Shown: positions 29,716-45,611, counted from the stretch's first letter. The stretch: 64,000 bases of DNA from Takashimella koratensis (GCA_003116875.1 BCKT01000006.1:682001-746000); one strand, 5' to 3'. Numbers and translations: made by a program. Notes: a model not told the origin generated them from the letters alone.

Positions 29716-32700
29716 CTACTCCCCACTCTGCGTCGCAAGGGAGAACGACGCCTCGAACGGATCCGCGACTTCAGGAACGGCCCCTTTAACAACAGCCAGC
29801 TGAGTTGGCTCGTCGTTATTCTGTGTCTCTTCGACACCTAATCCGCCTTCGCCCCCACCTAGGTGCATCTCTCCGAGAGCAGACGACACACCCAGGCTGT
29901 CTTTCCTCGCCAGTCCCATCTTGCCGTACGGCTGACCTCGACTCTGCTCTTGAACGTCGTCGGTTTTCACATCCGGTCCCGAGCTCTCTATTGACTCGCC
30001 GAGAGTCGTTGGGTCCACCGGGTCGATCGCGTCCGGGTGGATCTTGACCGTCGTAGGTCCGCTGTTGTCGCTACCACTATGAGTACTCGCAGGCCCTGAA
30101 GCAGGCTTGACCTGTTCACCCGGGCCCGCAGCTCGGTTCGGCTTATCCTGCGGCGGCGTGTGGAACGGCGGGAGGATATTGCCGTCTGCATCGACTTGAA
30201 TCGTAACTTGGCCCGACGCTAGACGGTCCGGCGAGATGTGGTTAACAGTGTTACGGACATCGGGCGCGTCGTCGCCAGCAAGCAAGTTGGCGATGCGTTG
30301 CACCTCCTCTGGGATGGGGACGTCGACATCGTCGTAGAATGCACCTGAGCCGATCAGCAAGCGTACCGATGGGTAAATTGGATCCGGGTGGAATATAGGA
30401 GGTGTAAGAGCCAAGATCTAGAAACTTACCAATGACAAATAAATTGGCGATCGCTTGGGCGAGACCAAGGCGGACGTCGACAACATCCGTCGAGAGCTGT
30501 TTGAGACAAGGTACGAAGAACTCTTCAAACGCGCTACGGTTGGGCGGCGGTTTAACGAATTCTCTCAGGCAGCGAACGAATCTGTGTTGAAAAAAAAGGT
30601 AGCAAAAACAAACGAATATCATTCGTCAGCATTACCATTGCTCAATCTCGAAGAGACACGAGGCAGGAAGAAATGTCTGTGAATTCGGATCATCTACTCA
30701 CGTTAGGCGTTGTCGGTATTTTGAACTGTGTGCCAAATCCAACAAGATGTTCCTAAACTTCTCTGCTGACCTAGTCCCCTCGTTCAAGATCTCGTACGAC
30801 GTAGGGACAGCCAGAGTTGCCGCGTCTCGTACTGCTGCAAAGGGATCTAGCAAAGCTGCGCGCATCATATCGAGCACTTGCTCGAGCCTGGTATCGTCTG
30901 CGGCGTCTGTGATCGTCTCCGCATCCGACTCGGTGTCCCTCTCCGACTCGCCTCTCGGTGTTCCTTGTCCTTCGTCGCCCGTTTCCCTCGTTGGTCGAGT
31001 CGAGAACGCCTGCAGGAACGCCGGGATATGCAACGCCAACCTCTCGCGTACTCTCCACCCGCCCAAAGTCCCTTCGTCCCAGCTCTCAGCTAGATCCGTG
31101 AACAACTTCCACCCAACTTCCGTGGGGACTCGGCTAATCACCACGTCGACGTTCTCGAAGACGCGTTCGCGGATGGGATCGGAGCTCGCGAGGCAGGTTC
31201 GGTAAGCAGGTAGAATGTCGGTGGCTACTTGTTCCGGAGTAAGAATTCGGGCAAGTTCGTGTAGGAATGCAGCGATAGTGGAGAGGACGCGATCGCCCGC
31301 GCGAGAACGAAGACGGTGGAACAAGTCTCGAAGCTCAGGCCATCGTTCGGGCCCAAGGGTCAAGCATACACCGGGGAACTGGAAGATTCATCAGCGACGT
31401 ATTCAGACAGTTATTTTGTACACTCTCCAAGGTTACCCACGTTATAGCTCGCGATGACATCCCAATCGCTATCAGGCATCCCAGCTGCCGAGTCGTCCAG
31501 GTACACACGCAACAGCTCCGCTGGGGGTCCCGCCGGATCCTCTGCAAAAGCATGTATGACTTCACCCAGCATCTCGAGTGCAGCATAGCGAACGTTCTCA
31601 TCTTCGTTGCCGCCGTGCGGGACGTGTCCGAAGGGTTCTTGACCGCCAAAGACGAATGTGTCGCCGCCTTCGATCCCAGGAGCAGCGGTACCTGCAGGGA
31701 TAGAGGCATTGGGAGTGGAGGCACGGACGAACGCAGCGATAGCGTCGGTTGCGAATGCCCGTCGGTGCTCGTGTGCTTCGATACGGCGACACAATGCAGG
31801 AAGGCAAAGGCATGAAGATTGACGGACGTGATCGACCTCGTCAACCGCGAAAGTCTGGAACACCGGGATCTGTTGAAGCATCGCTATCAGCATACTTCCT
31901 TTCATGATTGAGAAACATTCTTTCTACCCGTTTCGGTCCACTCGACCAGGGACGTTAAACTCACCATTCGGTAGACGTGTTCAACCGGCACAACCTTTGC
32001 CAACAACGACATTGCCAGTGCCGCCTCTGCTCTTGTCGTATCGTCTCCATCGGACCCACGGAGAACTTCATCCACAAACCCATGTTGGACAATCTCTTCA
32101 GGAGAGTAAAATTCGCTGATCGATCCGATAAACGACAACGACAGGGCTCTACCAACTCGAGCTTCGTGAATCATTTGTTCACGATACAGTTCGGCTTCGG
32201 TATCTTGGTCGGCACCGTGTTCGGCGCCGTAGCCCATATCGAATTGACCAGGTCCACCTTGGCCACCTTCGTTCGTGAATGTGTCCATCGACTCGTTAAC
32301 GACCGTGTCGAGGACAGGCGCACCGTTGGTCATTCCGTACGCCTCTCCACCGACGCTGTACTGACTATGGCCGGCATGAGAGGCGAGATCGAAACTGCGC
32401 CGATGGGCTTGATCGATATGTATATCCCCGTCGTCCGAGTTCTGTCTTCTTGTTCCCGTGGCTGTGCTCGACCCGGCTTCCACCTCCATGCTCGTCGTTG
32501 AGCTGTCCATTACATTTGGCTCGAAACCCCCGCCTTGGTCGTCTTCACCATGTAAACCCGGCTCGGCGTACATCTCAAGCGCACGTTGTCCGCCCTCGAG
32601 GGTCTCTGCAAACATTGTCTCTGGGATATCCGTATTGAGCCTACCCATTCCGATGACAATCCCCTGCAGTATTTCGTTCTCCACCATCGCGCGCGCGGCG

Positions 32701-35700
32701 GGACTGAAAGGTCGGATCTCGTGGCTGTGCGGACCGGTTTGCGAGACATATGTCCTTCGTTCGCTGGACTTGCCCTTGGTGGGAGATCCATTCTCTTTGG
32801 ACGAAGTGGATACGTTAACTCCCCACGCATCGACGGTAAGAGGCGTCTTATCCCTCAGTCGTCCAATGATCGCGATGATCCCCGTCCGAACAGGGTCCGC
32901 GATTGCCGGGTTATCACTCAACAGCAGTGTACCCAACAACGGTCGGAAGAAATCCACGGCTAGCGCAGGCTGTTCTATAGTCCGACCGGCGTCCTTGGCC
33001 CAACCTTTCCCACCATCGTCCGAGTCGGTAAAAGTGTTGACAAATGTCGTTGCGCTCATGGCTGAGTGTGACGACGCGGCAGTCGCCTCGCTCCCAGGTG
33101 TATCGGTCTCATTTAAGGGGGATAGGCTGGAACCGACGTAGGTCAAACCGCCACTGGACGGGCCGAGGGAGACGACTGATGCTCGCCGATCGGCAATGTT
33201 CATGGGCACGACCTCGGCACCAGCGACTTCGGCAGCTGATGGGCGAGGCACAACCTGTACGCCTTCACTAGTCACTGTCGTCACCTCGCCTGGGGCCGCA
33301 TCGTATAGCTCCTCAACAGGCACGTCGTTGATGACCAGTTGGCATGTGGAGTAAAAGTACCACAGTATCCGATGCAGTTCGGTCGCAAAGGCTTCCTTCA
33401 CTGTCTCGTCTGCGAGAAAAACATCAGTCTCGTTTCTTTATTTCCCCTCAACAAAGCTATTGCACCCTTTCCATGTTTTAGGCCAGTAAACCCAAGACCC
33501 ACCTTCGTCCATGGAGAACCCGCTGACGAGGGGTAGCACATACTCGACCGACTCGCACGGATCGACATCGACCAACAGATCACCCAGCACCCTCGCCACG
33601 TAAGCTCTGTGGAACGCGTACTCGCTTCGACTGAGGAGGAAAATCCTTTCGAGCGTATTGAGCCCTTCGTCGTCAAACGTGACGTCCATGTCGAATGCTG
33701 AGGCTCCGCCTGTTTCAGGGAACACGTCGCCTGTTGCGTCTGGTGTCATCCAGCCACCCATCGGCGTTGCTGCACCACCAGAACCCCCGGCTCCTCCTGA
33801 AGTGCCAGGCCATTCGGCCAGCCCAGGCGTAGACAGTGCGCCCCCTGGCATTGGCGACGATGAGCCGACTCCAGCGCTACTGCGGGCCGGGAAGGCAAAG
33901 TCCGACTGCATCCCTGGACCCGCGTGCTCCACATGCTGCGGGAACTCGTCCTCGTCTTCCTCATCCACCTGGAACGTATCGCCGACTGTACCGCCGGCTT
34001 CTACGTTAAAGTACCCTTGATCCTCGCCTTCGCTCGAGATTGAAGACATGGTAGGTAATGGGAACGGGGATCGCCGAGGGGACTTGCTGTTCCGGACTGT
34101 ATCGAGGTCAACGCCAGGCGCGGAGCTGACAAGCGGGCGAAGGTCGGTCAAGCCCTGGGGCCGTTTGGCGCTGCGTTCCAGCTCGCCAGTATTGCTCATT
34201 GTCCGCGGGTGATTCTGGTGGTCTGACGACCGCGCTCTCGCGTCTTGCTCAGAGAATGCCCGGCGAAGGATTGCGGGCCGCGCAACAGGCGCGTATAGCG
34301 GAGGCAGTGGAGTTGTATTCGATGCGCCAGCCGCCTGCTCCACCGTTGGAGGTGATAACGCCTTCAGAGCTTCGATTCCCAAACCATCGTCTCCAACTTT
34401 GGCGATAACACCTTCATTCGCGAGATTCGGGGGCGGTACACCGGCTGGTGGCAATGATATTGGCGGGAACGAATTGGGCGCGCCAACGTCGTCGAAACGA
34501 TACCCAAATGCCTCCTCGGCAGCTGCCGTGAACTGCAGACCCGAATTGGAGACGAGGATTGACGCTTCAGAGTTTCTACGGGCAAGGATCGGGGGCTCGG
34601 GTCTTGGCGAATCGGCGCGGTTCGTTATCGGTTCCAATGCCGGTGGGGCGGGTGAGAGGACAAAGGATATGCTCTTCCCCCGGGCCCGAGTGGGGGCTGA
34701 TGCCGAAACAGGTGACGACAGGAATGGGACAGGTGGTGTCGGCGTGTTCTTCGGTGGCGACGAACCCAGTGCAGACCGTAATACGGGAGATCCCGGTCTG
34801 GCTCCCCGAGATGGGACGCGAGTTGTCGCCGGACTGGTGGGGCGACCTACCTCAAGCGAGAGACGGTGTATCCGTGGACTTTGAGGGCCAAGGGCACTAC
34901 TCGATACCGATGAAGGACCGGATGTGGTCGATTGCGCTGATGGAATGGTGGTGGGTGATGCAGGGGTTGGTGTAGGTGTAGATGCAGATGACGGCGCTGA
35001 TGTTGATGCTGATAATGAAGATGCTGTTGAAGATAGTGACGACGATGTAGCGGTGATTGGGGAAAGACCGTTTTTCGGACTAGCATAGCTCTCAGATAAC
35101 TTGGATGGGCCAGTATGACTACTCCCTCCTCTTGTCGGGGACGCGCCCGATCGTGAACGCTGGTGTCCGTACACCCTTGATGAGGTCGTCCCGGGTCCCT
35201 CATTGAAGCTCTCTCTCCGCCGGGAGTGGTCGCCATGTTGTTGCGACACGGGGGATTGGCTGAACGATTCCCGATCTCGCTCTCGTTCTCGGTCTCTGTC
35301 CCGATCGCGCTCCCGATCCGGCGAAAGAGACAAAGAAGGGCCTGATCGCGCTGAAATCAGAGCAGGGGTGAACGAAGGAGTTTGGTATGGCGACATTGGG
35401 GCAAGAGGGAACTTGGACGAGCTGACTTCGGGTGGAAGGTTGACTTGATGTGGAGCATTGGGTTGGGGCCACTGCGAAATGGAGAGTACGTTAGCGGTTT
35501 GATCATTGTTCGTGTGACGACAACCGAGTCATAGGGGCGTGAAAGAATAATCAAGATCGGCATGCAGAAAAGATTCTGGAAGGGTACTCACCACACTATC
35601 CCACGCATGTATCGCTGCGTCCTCGACCGAGTCCATCGAGTCTGATCGAGGTCGGAGCGCTCCGTCCACTATGCTCAACGCATCCTCTGTGAGCAAAGGG

Positions 35701-37198
35701 TCTTCTCGCAACGGCGGTGTTGGGTTCGTGACGTGCATCTCGAATGCTTCATCAATTGCGAAGCCGCTCCCACTCGAGCTCCGAGGCAATTGCATCCCAC
35801 CGCCGGATCCGCTCGAGTCACGTCGACTGGACGAGCCGCTCCCACCGGATACGGACGCCGAGACTTCGGACAACAGCCGTTCCCGCATCTCCACAAGATG
35901 TGGGCCACCTTCTGAGCCCGTGCTGACCGTCGACAGGCTGGATCGGGAGCTCTGGCCAGAAACAGGGACGGATTCGCTCGACAGCCGTTGGATAGCCCGC
36001 AGTTGGGGACGTGGGCCGGACGGCGACGATGGCGCGGGCGATTGTGAGGCATCCTCTGCGTTAAATTGGTAGTCTAGTCTGAGGTGTTCATCGTCAGTCG
36101 CATCGGCCCGCGCAGTCTCCGCTGGCCGGGTCTCGATGATGCGATTCACAGCCTCTTGGAGTGCGGTATGCGATGTAGACGCCGAGGCAGTGGTAGATGA
36201 CGTGCCGGACGAAGTTCCGCTAGGCGGAGGCGAGATGCCGTGAGTAAGCGACTCGTTGGAAAAGTCAGGAGGGGGATTGAAGCCCGGCGGTGGGGGAGGA
36301 GGTGCCGGCGCGACTGATGTCGAGGACGATGATGATGAGGACGACGTCGAGCGAGCTAAACCTAGGCGCGGGAGACGGTCGAAACCCAGTTAGCATTTGC
36401 TTTTTGTTCATAAAGTTGGAACAGACATAAGAGTATGACGGGAGACACAGTAAATGAATCAAGTGGGATATGAATGATCACACAACTCACCGCTTAGCTC
36501 ACGGTCCAGCTCGCCCGCGTCCACCTCCCCGAGTCCCATGCTCTGATGAGCGCTCGGCGACGACCCCTTGGCGTGTGGATCTGGGTTCGGTCGTCCTGAG
36601 GGTGTCTGCGGGTCCTCCGCGGAGGTCAAGCAGGATTGAGTGGGTTTACGGTATCGCGTATGTTTGCCTTCTCAGTGGTCGTGATGGGAGCGAGTTGAGA
36701 CGGGAGATCGGCAGAGCGAGAGTGGAATGACGAGAGCGAAGACTTTTGAGATGTCCCCTCCAGAGAGACCGGTTTGCGGATGATCGGAACGGGCAGACCG
36801 ATAGGGTCTCGCGAGTGGTCCCGAGACTCTCCTCAGGGTCGGTGTTGGATAAGAAGATTAGAGGGGTACGGATAGGGGGAGGGTGCTGACTTCGGACAGG
36901 GAGTCGGGAGTCGGGGCGGACGGGACAAGAGACTGAGAGACGATGACGATGGCGAAAGGAGTCGAGCGAGTAGGCGGGAATCGGCGGGGCTCGAGATTGG
37001 AGCGAGTGGATGAAGGCGCAGGGATGGCGTAGATGCGACGGGACCGAGGAGGATGCGGTCAGGCGAGCCGAGGGTGTCGGTGGGGGAGATGAGCAGGGGG
37101 GTAGGGGGTAGGGGGGAGGAGGCAGGGGATGAGGGAGACGAGGAGCAAAGGTTGTTGGTGGTTGGATCGAGTGGAGAGACGAGCTGGTCGGTGATCAC
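29716..37198 (-). CDS. PP4R1-like HEAT-repeat regulatory subunit of protein phosphatase 4, with a very long disordered N-terminus
   Basis: A large multi-exon gene. The C-terminal half is an alpha-solenoid of HEAT repeats. It starts with LERIFLLSRSEYAFHRAYVA and VDPCESVEYVLPLVSGFSMD and continues with VKEAFATELHRILWYFYSTC, FAVDEVDHVRQSSCLCLPAL, ENVRYAALEMLGEVIHAFAE and LRSRAGDRVLSTIAAFLHEL. It ends with YRQRLT/FVRCLREFVKPPPNRSAFEE and VRLGLAQAIANLFVIGAFYD. Repeat order and the final segments match phosphatase 4 regulatory subunit 1. That protein scaffolds PP4 catalytic subunit on substrates. The N-terminal half (over 1,000 residues) is Ser/Pro-rich and disordered, with a charged RERDRDRDRERERDRES run. 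The 5' end is uncertain: the Pro/Ser-rich frame at 36833-37198 begins at GTG, no ATG was found in that frame, and a further upstream exon is likely. Exons from about 36660 downstream are secure. Confidence 0.7.
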
Positions 37199-37601
37199 GA
37201 CGAGCTTAGTGGAACAAGGTAATCCATTTTGCTTCCGTGGCTAATGGTACCCCATCTGGGCTTACTTTGTAATCCTTTTGCTAATCAACCCGGCTTGTTC
37301 CCATTTCCCATTTCCCACTTGCCTTGTGCTCTGACCTCCTCCTACCCACTCCTACCCAGTCCAGACCTCCAGACCATTAGACCACTCTCGCCGTCGCATC
37401 GGGGCTCAAGGCTATACAAACTCTGGTATACCCACTCTCCCCATCCTCCTCCCCTCCGTTTCTCCTCTCCCACCAAAAAGTGAAGAACAGTCTCTCACGC
37501 AAAGTCCAACCCTTCGGCCAACCCTCCATCGCCGCCTTCTTTCAAACCTCGCCTCGCAACTTGCCGCCTTTTGATACGTCGCCCATCGCTGCCTACTCAT
37601 C
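37199..37601. promoter_or_regulatory. Divergent promoter region between PP4R1-like and Prp4-like genes
   Basis: About 400 bp between two divergently transcribed genes. It is pyrimidine-rich on the plus strand (CTCCTACCCACTCCTACCCA and following), leading into the Prp4-like start codon. I find no strong TATA box. The exact limit on the left depends on the unresolved 5' end of the PP4R1-like gene. Confidence 0.45.
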
Positions 37602-40427
<2,826 letters not shown>

Positions 40428-41194
40428 AAGGAAGGGTGCAGAGAGATATAGGTCATGCCGATTGGTTGGGGCTTGGGAAGGTGAACGTGGGAGGGTGAAC
40501 ATAGCATATGAGCCAGCTGTAAGTAAGAAGTTGACAATGGTCTTATGGGATAGCCAAATGCAAGAGTTGCCAGGGGTACGCGGCAGGGATCAACCTGTGC
40601 CTATGATTACAGCAATACAAATAGCATGGTCATTGGTCCGTCTGTTGTTTGAGAATGGACGAAGGGCTCGCATGCATGCTCGGTTCCAGCATGACAATCT
40701 GTCTGACATGCATCGTCAGTTGATATCCAGGGGCCGAAGATGAACCTAAACCCATCTCCGACGGCCTGATGGATGGATGGATGTTCCGGGCGAAAACCCC
40801 ACAATTGACTGCTCTCTTTTGGAGGAGGTTTGCACAGTGCTGCAAGTGCCTGTCAGGCATGACCCTTGGGTCCCTGGTAAAGTAGGGAGCGATGCCCAAA
40901 TGCAGCGGAGGCCGCACGTACGTCTAGGAAAGTCGGCACGAAGGGTTCTCATATTCTCATCAAGCGGTGTGCGAGCGCCGGCCTGAATGTAGGGCAGGTA
41001 ATCGTCTCCCATCTACCCCGTTGTCGTCTCCGCTGCTTGGTCACAAACAACTGCTTCATGTTTGTTCAACAAGCAGCTCTTTCACCCGGTCGATGAAATC
41101 ATATATAAAGCTCATCGAAACTGACCAAGACGTCCTCTTCTATCTCTGCTCATTCTATCTCTTGACTACCTTTTTACCTTCGCCCCTACTTACC
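40428..41194. other. Intergenic; upstream region of the first CPL1-like gene
   Basis: 3' region of the Prp4-like gene followed by promoter DNA. No gene is supported; overlapping frames on both strands in 40600-41010 have unremarkable composition. The last 100 bp hold a TATA box and a CT-rich leader. Confidence 0.5.
41102..41108 (+). promoter_or_regulatory. TATA box of the first CPL1-like gene
   Basis: The sequence TATATAA lies 93 bp before ATG 41195 and is followed by CT-rich leader. Clear TATA boxes are uncommon in this window, so this gene may be strongly inducible. Confidence 0.55.
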
Positions 41195-42420
41195 ATGATC
41201 TCGCCTCGGCTCGCGATACTCACCGCGTTCATCGCGGTCGTCCGTCCAATCATGGCAGACTCTTACCCCACTTTCGGCTGCTTCAGCACGTCGTCATTCA
41301 CCCCGTCTGGCCCCTCGCCCGCCAGCGCGTCCACCCAAGTGGACTGCGCAACAGCATGTTACAATACCTACGGGACCAACTATTTTTACTTTAATGGAAT
41401 GGCCAGCAGTTGTGTTTGCACAACAACGGTGCAGGCTACTGAAGCCCAGGCTGTCTCCTGCCTCACTTTCCCCAACTGGACGGTAAGAGTGTACATCAAA
41501 CCCCACTTCCAGGAATAACCACCGTCCTGCAGCACTGTTCGCTACTGTACAGCTGATCGTAGATATAGGGCGCCATTTCCAGCTCTACGTTTACTTCGAC
41601 CAGCTGTGGTTCCGCCTCACCGTTCTCCGACGCCGTATCCGTGGCCGATCCCGAGGCTTGTCTTCAGGTGAGTGCCAGAGGCCCCATTGCTACGTGCTCT
41701 CTCTCTCTCTCTCTTTCCCCCTTCCGCTCCTCTTTGGTTCCTTTCCTCTTCACTGCTTCGCCAGACAAGCTGACAGTCACACAGAAATGTAAAGCGTCGG
41801 GGACTGCTTACCTCAAAAACACGGCTTCCGGGTATCAATGCACCTGTACTGCTCAAACCATGACGTCCACCATGTGCGCAGCGACCGAAGTCTGGGCGTA
41901 CAGCCATACCGCCTCCACCGCGCTCACCAGCGAGCCTGGTCTCGCGTCCAGTTGGGTGAAGCGACAACTTCGCCAACGCCGAGAGGCCGCAGAAGATTTG
42001 GTCCGTCGTCGTCATGCTCATTGCCCAGCTCCCATGACGACATGCAACACTGCGGGAACAGACTCGTCGTATGAGGTGAGCTGAGTTACTACCTCTTTGT
42101 CTCGATTAGATACTGACACGTCCTCATTAGTGTATCGACGTCGACCAGGAGCTCGAGAGCTGCGGGGGCTGCCTCTACGGCGAGTTCAACAGCCCAGCCG
42201 GAATCACCGGCGTCGAGTGAGTAGTCCTTCTCCTATACCGTTATTATCAACGTAGCTGAGCGTGGGTCAGAGACTGGTGCTGACAGTGTGGTCTAGCTGC
42301 ACGACTCTCCCGGGGGTCTCCCACGGCGCTGTCACTTGTCAATCGGGCAAGTGTGTTGCCTTCAAGTGTCAACCCGGGTGGACGCTGGCTTCCAATAACG
42401 GAACTTGTACCGCTGCTTGA
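41195..42420 (+). CDS. Secreted cysteine-rich CPL1-like protein, first tandem copy
   Basis: A gene of about five exons. The N-terminal signal peptide (LAILTAFIAVVRPIMA) is followed by a WSC-like Cys module starting YPTFGCFSTSSFTPSGPSP with CATACYNTYGTNYFYF and CVCTTTVQ. A second Cys segment (KCKASGTAYLKNTASGYQC) leads to a basic linker SSWVKRQLRQRREAAEDLVR, with a likely Kex2 site at KR. The C-terminal CPL1-like domain has CIDVDQELESCGGCLYGEFN, then CTTLPGVSHGAVTCQSGKC and FKCQPGWTLASNNGTC. This C-terminal Cys pattern is the basidiomycete CPL1-like family, named for a capsule-associated secreted protein of Cryptococcus. The protein should be secreted and disulfide-rich. Its biochemical role here is unknown. 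A paralogue lies immediately downstream. Confidence 0.8.
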
Positions 42421-43168
42421 GAAGTTGCTGCCCTCCTTGAATGTCCGGGAGGCTATTTGCGATAGAGTACATCCTTGGAGGATAGACATAGATCGTTTCA
42501 CAATAATGGCTTGGTGAAACACTTCATGGATTTCTTTTCTGTTAAGTCGAGATAAGAAAAGCAACGTGGTGTCTTTCCAATTCCGTTGCAGGGCAAACAC
42601 CAGAGCCTGTGGTCTGCAACCCAGCGGCTGTTTACGTTGTCGGACTCGGCGACCACAAAGCTTTGTCGTGCCTGCTAACCTTTGTGGTCAGCCCACAGCA
42701 TTACTGGTGCGAGGTAGCAGTATCCTGAGCGTCTGCCCTCGGAGTAACATGTTTCAATCCTGGACCCGGTTTTACGGGATATTTCTGATTTCCCTAATCT
42801 TGGCACGCAGATTCCTTTGTTCAGAGTCATGTCCGATGGATTATTGGGAGGGTTCCAATGGGAGCGCATGAATGCTTGGAGATGATATCAATGGGACGAG
42901 ACAAAGTAAGCGTATACATGGTTCTTTGCTCAACGGACGGGGTAGAACCTTGTCTGGATGCCAAAAGTCCATGCATAGGTCTGCTCGGTTCAGCTTTCCT
43001 TTATCAACAAACATGGCGCATCATGCCGGCGTCCTTGTGGACGTGCAGAACCAAGACATAAGATGTCAACAAGTTCTACTCGATGCTCTTCATCTTTCTT
43101 TCGTTGTTTCCTCCCCTCCCTTCTCACTATCCCGATCTGCTCTTTCAACTGACTGACAAGTACACACC
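42421..43168. other. Intergenic between the two CPL1-like genes
   Basis: About 750 bp containing the 3' end of the first copy and the promoter of the second. The final 100 bp are CT-rich. I find no TATA box like the one before the first copy, and no supported gene. Confidence 0.5.
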
Positions 43169-44415
43169 ATGTTCGATCTACGTTTCACAACTAACATCGC
43201 TCTCGCTCTCAGTCTCTTCGTCGGTCCCGCCTTGGCTGTAACGTACGACAACGACCTCTTCTTTGGCTGTTACACACCTTCCTCCTTCACGCCCGTCGGC
43301 ACCTCGCCAGCCGCTACCACCATATCCGCCTGCCAGACTGCTTGTTACGGTACCTACGGGACCAATTACTTTTACTTCCAAACTATTTCGAAGACGTGTG
43401 TCTGTTCGTCGACTGTGCAATCGACCTATGCGTCCGGATGAACTGTGGAGATGATCCCCGATGGATGGTGAGTACATTTGGAAACTGGCGAGACCAAAGT
43501 AGAGGAAGGCGTGTCGTATTCTTACTCTCCATTTTATTCGTCAATAACCCAAATTAACACCTTTTAGGGCTTCGTCTCAGACACCACTTTCTCCCTCAAC
43601 ATGTGCGCTCCCACTGCCAATATGGCCGACGCTGTCCTCTTGTCTACTCCTGAAGCGTGCTTTCAGGTCAGTCTCTTTCTACATTCAGGGAATATCAGCT
43701 GTGTCCCCTCGGTCTGACGAAAAAGCCACGACGATCGCTGACGTGATCGTGACCGCTGCCCACACCTTACCTCTGCGAGCAGAAATGTTCAAACTCGTTG
43801 AACGCTTACATGCAAGAGACTGCCAGTGGTTTCAAGTGCACTTGTACCACCCAGAGCACGAGTGCGGCTTCGTGTATCCCCGGAGCGGTTTACGCGTACA
43901 ACAGAGGCTGGGGTGCGGAGTCAGCCGGGCAAGGCATCGGGATGGGTCAAGCGACAGCTCAAGGAGCGCTTGGAGCTTGCTGAGAATGAGCGGCTTCGCG
44001 CGTACTGCCCGTCCCCATTGACTGCGTGTGTCACATCAGACGCTGAGCTGTCCTATGAGGTGAGTAGAGCTACGCAAGCTGTGCATCACCGATGCGTTTG
44101 AGAACCCCAAAGGTCCGAGCCAATGGTCTGCTCGAGGGCGCGACTGACAGGACAGTGCATCGATGTTGAGCAAGAGCTCGAGAGTTGCGGTGGCTGCCTC
44201 CAAGGAGAATTTAATTACCCCGGATTGGACAGCGGTATCGAGTGAGTGAGATTGTCATAGCTTTTGTAAAGTCTTTTTACTCACGAAACAGCTGTACCAC
44301 GCTCCTCGGTGTCGCTGCCGGTGCGGTCACTTGTCGATCGGGCAAGTGCGAGGCGTTCAAGTGCCAAACCGGGTGGACACTCGCTACGAACAACGCCACT
44401 TGTATCGCTGCTTGA
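43169..44415 (+). CDS. Secreted CPL1-like protein, second tandem copy with two apparent frameshifts
   Basis: A paralogue of the preceding gene with the same exon plan. It has a signal peptide (FTTNIALALSLFVGPALA), then LFFGCYTPSSFTPVGTSP, CQTACYGTYGTNYFYF and CVCSSTVQ. A first break follows: the frame reaches TGA at about 43440, while MNCGDDPRWM, one frame over and ending exactly at a GTGAGT donor, aligns with VSCLTFPNWT of copy 1. Exon 2 (GFVSDTTFSLNMC, STPEACFQ) is intact. In exon 3 a second break near 43902 separates CIPGAVYAYN from TEAGVRSQPGKASGWVKRQL, which needs one base fewer. The C-terminal CPL1-like domain (CIDVEQELESCGGCLQGEFN to GWTLATNNATC) is intact. Either this copy is decaying or two single-base assembly errors are present. 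Confidence 0.65.
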
Positions 44416-45611
44416 TTGACGCTGGCAAGGGAGCGGGAGTCGTACCTGTCGCTTGGCGAGTTCGCTTGGTATTTTACCTTATCTTTGGTCTCTTTGGGCT
44501 GTCGAGTCGGGGTTTTCAGAGCAGTATGGGTATCTATGCAGTTCTTGAGCTTTGGCGTGAAGGATGCCTCACGGGTATTGCATTGTCAGGCAGACACATA
44601 CCTGTCTACTGGATCCACTGACCTATGTAGCAAGAGACGAGAGCTGACCTTGGAGTTGATCTGATCGTCTCTGGCCTGTGAGATCAGGTCTTACGCCACG
44701 CCACATTAGCGTGATTTTGAAAAGTTGGCTGTGCTATTTACTTCCGGTCAGCTCGGGCTCGGCGCCGCCGAGTCATCTAGCGAGGGGAGGGTGGATACGT
44801 GGGGTCTGGATAGCCTTCAGCCGTCGCCGCTAAGCCAAGCCAACGTCTATGCATCTATCTTTCACATCCACCCATCCCATCTACACCTCTCACTCACGAC
44901 CGCGCATCCAGCACCTCACGCCCGATCCGAGACTTTGTCACTTTGACTCTCCCCGGCCCAGATCTCAGCCCGGCACCCAGCGATCGAACCGTTCCCCCAA
45001 CTCCCAGCATTTACACCTGTCGTCACATTCGTCATTCGTATTCTGACTTGCCCCAGACGCACCGGTGAACCATAACCAACCTCCGACCCGTCTCATCTCG
45101 TTCCATCTCGACGATTGCTCTCGCTCTTGATTAATCAGAGACTCGGCTCGCACGTACCGCAGTTTACGAGTCGAGCAGCCAGTAACAGAACAGAGCAGGT
45201 ACCTTGTTGCGAACGCCGAGACATTGTCATCAAGGATCGTGTTCGAGCCCGCGGCGACAAATTACACCAAATCATCCACGACTCGACCTCGGAAGGGAGG
45301 ACTGGAGATAGATCGGTGCAACTCCCTGCGCACCAGCTAGCGAGGACTACACGACCGCTTGGTGGTGATTCATAAGAACAAGCAGAGGGAAAGAGGGTAC
45401 ACCTTTGTGCTCGCCCTCGCCTGCTACATACTGCGCAGGATCACCCCCCTGCCGTAGCTGTGCGACTTCTGCGACTCCGTACACTGCACGTTTCGCTTAC
45501 TCATCAATCCACCGGTCAACCTTCACGACCACGCTTCTTCCAACTTCACATCTTACTTCCTCTCTCTCCCTCACACTTTTACCCTTGCCCCACCCAGCCC
45601 ACCTCGCCACC
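44416..45611. other. Intergenic with long CT-rich leader
   Basis: About 1.2 kb before the gene at 45612. From about 44850 onward the plus strand is pyrimidine-rich with many CACCT/CATCCAC motifs, as expected for a promoter and long 5' leader in this organism. Short upstream open frames occur but none is convincing as a gene. Confidence 0.45.
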
